Of a stretch of DNA of 10,922 nt, positions 6,084 to 10,922 are shown piece after piece. The first letter of the stretch is position 1; each line of letters starts with the position of its first letter. This DNA comes from Flavobacteriaceae bacterium (GTDB taxonomy: Bacteria; Bacteroidota; Bacteroidia; Flavobacteriales; Flavobacteriaceae), in the NCBI GenBank assembly GCA_002401105.1, contig NVSD01000003.1, forward strand, positions 16,632 through 27,553, written 5' to 3'. Under the pieces are notes generated by a model. The model had not been told where the DNA came from and ran no database searches. It worked only from the letters and a program-made list of their open reading frames with translations. Made by a program: the position numbers and the translations under genes.

Positions 6084-6851
6084 ATGATAATTACTGATAC
6101 ACACGCACATTTATACAGTGAGCAATTTGACGAAGACAGAGATGCTATGATGCAACGCGCATTGGATGCTGGTGTAAGTCGTCTTTTTGTACCTGCAATA
6201 GATATGGATAGCTATGACAGCATGGTTTGTCTAGAAAAATCCTTTCCAAATAATACTTTCTTATTACTGGGATTGCACCCTACTTATGTGAAAGAAAACT
6301 ACCAAGAAGAACTGGATTTTATTGAAAAAAAATTGACGGAGCGTTCTTTTTATGGAATTGGGGAAATTGGGATAGACTTGTATTGGGATCAGACCTTTTT
6401 AAAAGAGCAACAACATGCTTTTAAAACTCAAATTCAATGGGCTAAAAAATATAAATTACCTGTAATTATTCATTGTAGAGATGCTTTTGATGAAATATTC
6501 GAAGTATTAGAAAGTGAAAAAGGTGCGGATTTGTATGGGATTTTCCATTGTTTTACTGGGAATTTAGAACAGGCAAAACGTGCGATATCATACAATCTAA
6601 AACTCGGAATTGGAGGAGTGGCTACTTTTAAAAAAGGGAAGATAGACAAGTTTCTAAACGAGATTCCATTGAAAAATATAGTATTGGAAACCGATGCTCC
6701 TTATTTGGCACCTACGCCGTACAGAGGAAAGCGTAACGAGCCTAGTTATATTGTAAAAGTTGTCGAAAAATTAGCCGATATTTACCAAACCACTGCAGAA
6801 GAAATAGCAGCGGTAACTACTCAAAACTCAAAAGATATTTTTGGAATCTAA
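6084..6851 (+). CDS. tatD: TatD-family metal-dependent hydrolase (DNase)
   Basis: A 255-residue protein of exact family length. The TIM-barrel metal-binding residues are all visible: His7 and His9 in T-D-T-H-A-H-L, Glu94 in G-I-G-E-I-G-I-D, His130 in I-I-H-C-R, His155 in F-H-C-F-T-G-N, and Asp204 in E-T-D-A-P-Y-L-A-P. These mark the TatD group of amidohydrolase-fold enzymes, cytoplasmic Mg-dependent 3'-5' exonucleases or deoxyribonucleases linked to DNA repair and quality control; despite the name, the family is not part of the Tat export machinery. The last 11 nt overlap the start of the alkyltransferase gene, so the two DNA-damage-related genes are probably cotranscribed and translationally coupled. 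The start ATG lies 5 nt after a -7 box. Family is certain; which paralogue (TatD, YcfH or YjjV type) is not. Confidence 0.95.
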   Translation: MIITDTHAHLYSEQFDEDRDAMMQRALDAGVSRLFVPAIDMDSYDSMVCLEKSFPNNTFLLLGLHPTYVKENYQEELDFIEKKLTERSFYGIGEIGIDLYWDQTFLKEQQHAFKTQIQWAKKYKLPVIIHCRDAFDEIFEVLESEKGADLYGIFHCFTGNLEQAKRAISYNLKLGIGGVATFKKGKIDKFLNEIPLKNIVLETDAPYLAPTPYRGKRNEPSYIVKVVEKLADIYQTTAEEIAAVTTQNSKDIFGI

Positions 6852-7323
6852 GTATACAGCATATTATAAAACTCCTATTGGATTGGCTACCATTATTGGC
6901 AATGTCGATGGGGTTTCTAGTATCACTGTGTCTGAGTCTCAAGAAGATTTTAATGTTGAGGTTCCTGAATGTTTGAAAGAGTGTGTCCAGCAGTTAGACG
7001 AGTATTTTGCTAAGGAACGCACTCATTTTGACTTAAAACTCAATCCAAAAGGAACTGAATTTCAACAAAAAGTATGGAAAGCGTTAGTAGATGTACCTTA
7101 TGGGAAAACCCGTTCTTACTTAGAACAATCCAAGTATTTAGGCAATGTAAAGGCTATTAGAGCGGTCGCAAGTGCCAATGGTAAAAATCCTTTATGGATT
7201 GTAATTCCTTGTCATCGTATTATTGGCTCTGATGGTTCATTAACTGGATATGCGGGAGGAATATGGCGTAAAAAATGGCTGTTAGAATTGGAATGTCCTA
7301 GTGGGCAAATGGAGTTATTTTAG
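6841..7323 (+). CDS. ogt: Methylated-DNA--protein-cysteine S-methyltransferase (Ogt-type)
   Basis: A 160-residue O6-alkylguanine-DNA alkyltransferase, a suicide protein that moves the alkyl group from O6-alkylguanine to its own cysteine. Visible motifs are the winged-helix DNA-binding part F-Q-Q-K-V-W-K-A-L-V-D-V-P-Y-G-K-T (74-90), the helix with the arginine finger Arg107 (A-I-R-A-V-A-S-A-N), the Asn hinge N-G-K-N-P, and the active site I-P-C-H-R-I-I-G with Cys124. The N-terminal half is short, as in Ogt-type enzymes without an Ada domain. No ATG exists in the first half of the frame; the only normal-length start is TTG at 6841, 8 nt before the tatD stop codon, and it gives the usual M-E-x-x-Y-T-A-Y-Y-K-T-P-I-G N-terminus. 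Expression is thus probably coupled to tatD. A terminator-like structure for the opposite strand follows. Confidence 0.93.
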   Translation: MESKYTAYYKTPIGLATIIGNVDGVSSITVSESQEDFNVEVPECLKECVQQLDEYFAKERTHFDLKLNPKGTEFQQKVWKALVDVPYGKTRSYLEQSKYLGNVKAIRAVASANGKNPLWIVIPCHRIIGSDGSLTGYAGGIWRKKWLLELECPSGQMELF

Positions 7324-7351
7324 CCTTTGGTAAACCCAGTTCAACTCAAAC

Positions 7352-7420
7352 AAAAAAAAGAGAAGTAACAAAACTAAATTGCACCACGCATTTAGTAAAG
7401 TACTTCCCTTTAAATCTCTT
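7352..7420 (-). terminator. Terminator of the SulP-carbonic anhydrase operon
   Basis: On the minus strand an extended imperfect hairpin is followed by eight T (7352-7359). The inner stem pairs 7373-7378 (ACTAAA) with 7391-7396 (TTTAGT), plus TGC/GCA (7380-7382 / 7388-7390) around a 5-nt loop. Further out AAGTA pairs with TACTT (7363-7367 / 7401-7405) and AAGAG with CTCTT (7358-7362 / 7416-7420). It lies 73 nt beyond the carbonic anhydrase stop. On the plus strand it lacks a T-tract, so it does not clearly serve the alkyltransferase gene. Confidence 0.6.
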
Positions 7421-7492
7421 AAGTTTAGTATTATTAACAATCAATCAATAAGAAATAGACCAAAAATAAGAGGGTATTAATTGTTGCTAGTA

Positions 7493-8107
7493 TTAGTCCA
7501 TAAACCTCACCACACCATTGGTTACATCGTACAGAGCACCTACAATTTCTATTTCGTTATTGCGTTCCATTTCTGCTAAAATAGGACTGTCTTTACGAAT
7601 TTTATCAATAGATAATTGTACGTTTAAAACGGCTGTTTTTTCGATGGCTGTAGATTCCTCGGCTTCATGTTGCTCTTTGATTACTTTTACAGCAGGTTGA
7701 ATTTTATTCAAAAGCGTTGTAATATTACCTAATTCCACTCCTTGATAGGCGGCTGTTACAGCACCACATTTAGTATGTCCCATGACCATCACTATTTTGG
7801 ATCCTGCTACTTTACAAGCGTATTCCATAGACCCTAAAATATCTTCATTTACGATGTTTCCTGCGACTCTTACGCTGAAAATATCACCGATACCTTGGTC
7901 AAAAACTAGTTCTGCAGGCACGCGTGAATCTATACAGCTTAGAATTACTGCAAAGGGAAATTGTCCGGTACTTGTTTCTATTACTTGGTCTTTTAAATTA
8001 CGTTGTGCTTTTAAGTTTTGGGCAAATCTTTTGTTTCCTTCTACTAATATATTATGTGCGTCCTTGGGCGTTAAATCGTCCTGGATTAATTTTGTTTGTG
8101 TTCTCAT
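7493..8107 (-). CDS. Beta-class carbonic anhydrase
   Basis: A 204-residue zinc enzyme catalysing CO2 + H2O to bicarbonate and back. The zinc ligands are all seen: Cys58 in L-S-C-I-D-S-R, His111 and Cys114 in G-H-T-K-C-G-A-V. Asp60-Arg62 form the activating dyad of beta-carbonic anhydrases. The P-A-E-L-V-F-D-Q-G-I-G-D-I-F-S-V-R-V-A-G-N segment is classic for the family. There is no signal peptide, so it acts in the cytoplasm. It starts 17 nt after the SulP transporter stop on the same strand, so the two form one operon. Carbonic anhydrases paired or fused with SulP transporters are a known bicarbonate-uptake arrangement. Here the enzyme would interconvert imported bicarbonate and CO2 for carboxylases or pH balance. 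A terminator follows. Confidence 0.96.
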   Translation of the reverse strand: MRTQTKLIQDDLTPKDAHNILVEGNKRFAQNLKAQRNLKDQVIETSTGQFPFAVILSCIDSRVPAELVFDQGIGDIFSVRVAGNIVNEDILGSMEYACKVAGSKIVMVMGHTKCGAVTAAYQGVELGNITTLLNKIQPAVKVIKEQHEAEESTAIEKTAVLNVQLSIDKIRKDSPILAEMERNNEIEIVGALYDVTNGVVRFMD

Positions 8108-8124
8108 GTTCTGTCTTTTTAAAA

Positions 8125-9957
8125 TTACTGTCTGTGTTCTTTAATCCAAGCAATACAGTCGTCAAAATGTGCGAATATTTGCTCCGTTGGAACCAGGTCA
8201 GGGATAATATCTATCCGTTCTAATAAGTATTTGGGCTGTTCTAATACATCAACCAACAATACCTTTTTATCTTGTCTTACAAGCTCTACTAAAGCGTCTT
8301 CTAGGGCGTACAAACCAGATTGGTCTATGTATTGCATGCGATCCATTCTTATGACAATGGTATGCGCGCTATCTGGAATTTGGTTCATCAATAACTGAAA
8401 ATCACTGGTAGATCCAAAGAACAACGGCCCTTTTATGTGTTTAATAAATACTTCCTCTTTCAAATCTTCTGGGAAATTGTGTTCATCCGTCCATGCCGTT
8501 TCTTTTTTCAAAGATTTGACATCGGACTGTTTAGCCGTTACATCTCCCATTTTTTTCATAAACATTAAGGAAGCGATTACAAGACCTATTCCTACAGCGT
8601 ACACTAAGTTCCATACCGATGATAATACCATTACTACAATCATAATAATTACTTCCGGTCTTGGCATATACGGAATGGCTTTTAAACCTTTATAATCCAT
8701 AACCCCAATACCTACGGTGATTAAAATTCCTGCCAACACTGCCGCTGGAATTTGCGAAGCGATAGGGCCTAATGCAAGTAGAATTATCAATAATAAAATA
8801 CCAGCAACCATTCCTGATAAACGTGTTTTTCCACCAGCGTTTATGTTTACAACGGTTCGGATAGTGGCGCCGGCTCCAGGGATTCCTCCAAAGATGGCTG
8901 CGATACTATTTCCAATTCCTTGTCCTATCAATTCCTTATTAGGATTGTGCTTGGTTTTGGTCATGTTATCCGCTACTACGGATGTTAATAAGGAGTCAAT
9001 GGCTCCTAATAACGCCAAGGTTAAAGCGGTGAAAATGTAAGGGGTAATACTACTTAAACTAAACTCCGTAAAAATGTCGAAATTAGGCATAGGGAATCCA
9101 CTTGGAATTTCTTCTATAGGGCGATACTTAAGTTTAAATCCAATGGCAATTCCCGACATTACTAGCAAGGCAACCAAAGTACTCGGCACTTTTGTGGTAA
9201 TTCGCTTAAAACCATAAATGATAAAAATGGTACCCAAGGCTAAGAGTAACTCTAACCAATTGATATTTTGTAAAGCGCGTGGCATTACTTTTAAAGTTCC
9301 TATAACTCCGGAGGCATCTTTTCCTGCCAGTGTTTGGGCTTCTTTGGTAACTTGAGCGTCGGTAATATTCCCCGCTTTTTTAATGGTTTGCTTAAAGTTG
9401 TCAAGGACTAATATTCCTTCTCCAGCCTCGTCTTTTAGGATGTTGTCTAGAATAAGTTCCTGTGCTTGTGGTTTGTATTCGCTTACATAACTCACATCTT
9501 CTTTTGGGTAATACCCTACAGAAGGTAAAATTTGTGTAATTAAGATGATGACTCCAATGGCGGTCATAAATCCAGAAACTACAGGGTAGGGGATGTATTT
9601 TATATATTTCCCAAGGCCAATTAATCCCAAGCCTACTTGGATGATACCTGCTAATATAAACACCGTTAAAATGGCGGGTAATGCTTTGGTAACATCACCA
9701 TTAAAAGATGCGATGATTCCTGCAATTACTACCATACTTACCGCGGTCATAGGTGCAGTTGGTCCTGATATTTGTGTGTTAGTTCCACCAAAAAGTGCTG
9801 CGAAAAAGCTGACAAATATGGCGCCTATAAGTCCGGCACTAGGTCCCAATCCAGAACTTACTCCAAAGGCAAGTGCTAATGGTAAGGCTACAATTCCGGC
9901 GGTAATTCCCCCGAATACATCTCCTTTGAAATGTTTGAAGTTAAAAATCTTCTTCAT
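8125..9957 (-). CDS. SulP-family anion transporter with STAS domain, probable bicarbonate importer
   Basis: A 610-residue inner-membrane protein. Residues about 10-468 are the SulP transport domain, opening G-D-V-F-G-G-I-T-A-G-I-V-A-L-P-L-A-L-A-F-G, with S-G-P-T-A-P-M in the third helix. Residues about 500-608 are a cytoplasmic STAS domain with D-Q-S-G (545-548). SulP proteins carry sulfate, bicarbonate or other anions. Asp321 and Thr325 with Gly363-Ala364-Thr365 have the same spacing as the sodium site I recall for cyanobacterial BicA (D258, T262, G300-A301-T302), which favours sodium-driven bicarbonate uptake. The carbonic anhydrase gene 17 nt downstream agrees with this. A polar insertion of about 80 residues (150-232) sits between membrane segments. 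No clear -7 box lies upstream; it may be read through from the tetR gene 229 nt upstream. Family is certain, substrate inferred. Confidence 0.93.
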   Translation of the reverse strand: MKKIFNFKHFKGDVFGGITAGIVALPLALAFGVSSGLGPSAGLIGAIFVSFFAALFGGTNTQISGPTAPMTAVSMVVIAGIIASFNGDVTKALPAILTVFILAGIIQVGLGLIGLGKYIKYIPYPVVSGFMTAIGVIILITQILPSVGYYPKEDVSYVSEYKPQAQELILDNILKDEAGEGILVLDNFKQTIKKAGNITDAQVTKEAQTLAGKDASGVIGTLKVMPRALQNINWLELLLALGTIFIIYGFKRITTKVPSTLVALLVMSGIAIGFKLKYRPIEEIPSGFPMPNFDIFTEFSLSSITPYIFTALTLALLGAIDSLLTSVVADNMTKTKHNPNKELIGQGIGNSIAAIFGGIPGAGATIRTVVNINAGGKTRLSGMVAGILLLIILLALGPIASQIPAAVLAGILITVGIGVMDYKGLKAIPYMPRPEVIIMIVVMVLSSVWNLVYAVGIGLVIASLMFMKKMGDVTAKQSDVKSLKKETAWTDEHNFPEDLKEEVFIKHIKGPLFFGSTSDFQLLMNQIPDSAHTIVIRMDRMQYIDQSGLYALEDALVELVRQDKKVLLVDVLEQPKYLLERIDIIPDLVPTEQIFAHFDDCIAWIKEHRQ

Positions 9958-9984
9958 AAATCTATCTTATTTAATATTTGAAGT

Positions 9985-10020
9985 CAAGAGGCATCCCTTA
10001 TTATGAAAGAATGTCTCTTG
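9985..10020. repeat. Hairpin-forming inverted repeat in the SulP upstream region
   Basis: CAAGAGGCAT (9985-9994) and ATGTCTCTTG (10011-10020) form a 10-bp inverted repeat with one imperfect pair, and CTT/AAG inside can extend it. It lies 28-63 nt before the SulP start. In minus-strand RNA the imperfect pair is A-C. No T-tract follows, so it is not a terminator; a regulator site or leader structure is possible. Confidence 0.5.
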
Positions 10021-10186
10021 GGTATTTGTTGTTTTTATGGGTTATATTGTTCCATAGGATTACTAATTCCCATCTGTATTAATTGAGGGAATGTGGTTGT
10101 AATTGGAAGTGTCTGTGCTTTTTATCAACTAGCAATCAAGCGTACAATGTCACGTTTAGCGCTTTTTCTAGTGTTCATACCTTAGA

Positions 10187-10855
10187 TCATTTTAAAAAAT
10201 TGAAAACCATTTCTGTATAAAAATCAGTGATTGCTTCACTGTCCTTACTTGTGTCGGTGAGTTTGGGCAAGTGTTCTGCAAAATAATTTTGTTGATGCGC
10301 TCCTTCAATAACGGTTGAGATAAGCATGTGTGGGTATTTGTAACTTGGCTTCATTTCCAATACAATATTACTTACACGTTGCACAACAGCAATATAGGCT
10401 TTAAAGCAACCGCGCTTATTTTCTTCGTCCACATTTTTTGTGTGATATGCTTTTATGGATTCAGAAAAAATAATTTCACTAAGTAAAACCTCGTTGATAT
10501 ACCCAAAAGAATTATCCTCTTTTATTTGCTGTGTCAAAATGAGAATGGATTTTTTTAGACGCTCCTCTGGCGATTCAATATTGGTTGTAGCAAATACCAA
10601 TCTATAGGCAATCCAGGACCAATACCAACTCGTTAAATACACTAATAACGTGTGTTTGTTTTCAAAATAACGATAAATAGAGCTCTCGTTGGAATTGATA
10701 AGCTTTCCTAATTTTCGAAATGTAAAATTCTCAAAACCAATCTCATGAATCAATACGATACTTTTTGAAATGATTTTACGCCCCAGTTCAGAAGAATCGG
10801 GGTTTTTAGAATATAATTCTGAATCAATTTCGATTTGTATATGTAAGTTTTGCAT
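10187..10855 (-). CDS. TetR/AcrR-family transcriptional regulator of the SulP-carbonic anhydrase cluster
   Basis: A 222-residue TetR-type regulator. The N-terminal extension of about 22 residues is followed by the DNA-binding domain (about 23-72), with the helix-turn-helix F-T-F-R-K-L-G-K-L-I-N-S-N-E-S-S-I-Y-R-Y-F at 44-64 and E-N-K-H-T-L-L after it. The rest (75-222) is the helical ligand domain, rich in Trp and Tyr near 76-84 (S-W-Y-W-S-W-I-A-Y); the ligand is unknown. It lies upstream of and on the same strand as the SulP gene, 229 nt apart, which suggests it controls the inorganic-carbon genes. A perfect palindrome over its own -7 box suggests autorepression. The ATG lies 22 nt after the -7 box, which fits well. 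Family certain; target genes inferred. Confidence 0.9.
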   Translation of the reverse strand: MQNLHIQIEIDSELYSKNPDSSELGRKIISKSIVLIHEIGFENFTFRKLGKLINSNESSIYRYFENKHTLLVYLTSWYWSWIAYRLVFATTNIESPEERLKKSILILTQQIKEDNSFGYINEVLLSEIIFSESIKAYHTKNVDEENKRGCFKAYIAVVQRVSNIVLEMKPSYKYPHMLISTVIEGAHQQNYFAEHLPKLTDTSKDSEAITDFYTEMVFNFLK

Positions 10856-10877
10856 GTGATATTAATTTAACTGAGCG

Positions 10878-10885
10878 CAAATATA
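10878..10885 (-). promoter_or_regulatory. -7 box of the second tetR gene
   Basis: On the minus strand the box reads TATATTTG, a full match to TAnnTTTG, identical to the boxes before the thiolase and first tetR genes. No TTG is seen at the -33 position. The expected start is near 10872, leaving a short leader to the ATG at 10855. Confidence 0.55.
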
Positions 10886-10900
10886 ATAGTATTACTATTA
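10884..10900. promoter_or_regulatory. Candidate TetR operator (17-bp perfect palindrome)
   Basis: TAATAGTA-T-TACTATTA is a perfect inverted repeat with 8-bp arms around one central base. It overlaps the last two bases of the -7 box and fills the space towards the -33 position, where a repressor dimer would block RNA polymerase. Length and symmetry fit TetR-family operators. I found no second full copy before the SulP gene. Confidence 0.6.
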
Positions 10901-10922
10901 AGTCTAGAAGTTTTAATGTTAA

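Noticed and set aside
7518..8223. Three plus-strand open frames opposite the carbonic anhydrase
   Set aside because: All lie antisense to a gene with intact zinc ligands; their translations show no family features.
8435..10006. Plus-strand open frames opposite the SulP gene
   Set aside because: They are shadows of a transporter with complete SulP and STAS features.

Overview
This window looks like chromosomal DNA of a marine-type member of the Flavobacteriia (Bacteroidota). The evidence is AT-rich intergenic DNA, start codons without Shine-Dalgarno sequences, several Bacteroidota-type -7 boxes (TAnnTTTG), a lipoprotein-type subtilase, and protein sequences of flavobacterial character. No insertion sequence, phage gene, tRNA, rRNA or CRISPR array was seen. 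The content is mostly housekeeping and small accessory operons.

Layout from left to right. Positions 1-289 (-) hold the N-terminal end of a thiolase cut by the window edge, with a clear promoter at 345-375. A long non-coding stretch (290-1030) follows. Next come a transglutaminase-fold protein (1031-1690, +), a TetR regulator with a GTG start (1952-2530, +) and a secreted beta-barrel-like protein (2588-3322, +). A strong bidirectional terminator (3347-3385) separates these from two minus-strand protease genes: a subtilisin-like lipoprotein (3466-4713) whose stop codon touches a 7-bp tandem repeat, and a small retropepsin-like aspartyl protease (4834-5286). On the plus strand come a membrane-anchored TPR-like protein (5491-6030), tatD (6084-6851) and an O6-alkylguanine-DNA alkyltransferase (6841-7323), which overlaps tatD and starts at TTG.

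The right end is a minus-strand inorganic-carbon cluster read from right to left: a TetR regulator (10187-10855), a SulP transporter with a STAS domain (8125-9957) and a beta-carbonic anhydrase (7493-8107). The transporter and anhydrase are 17 nt apart and end in a terminator at 7352-7420. The SulP residues match the sodium-site pattern I recall from the cyanobacterial bicarbonate transporter BicA, so the pair probably imports bicarbonate and equilibrates it with CO2 in the cytoplasm. The TetR promoter carries a perfect 17-bp palindrome (10884-10900) over its -7 box, a good candidate autoregulatory operator.

I see no clearly new defence or mobile system. The most checkable points are the TetR operator, the BicA-like cluster, a probably leaderless tatD transcript, the TTG-started alkyltransferase, the heptamer repeat at the protease stop, and a transglutaminase-fold protein lacking its catalytic aspartate.
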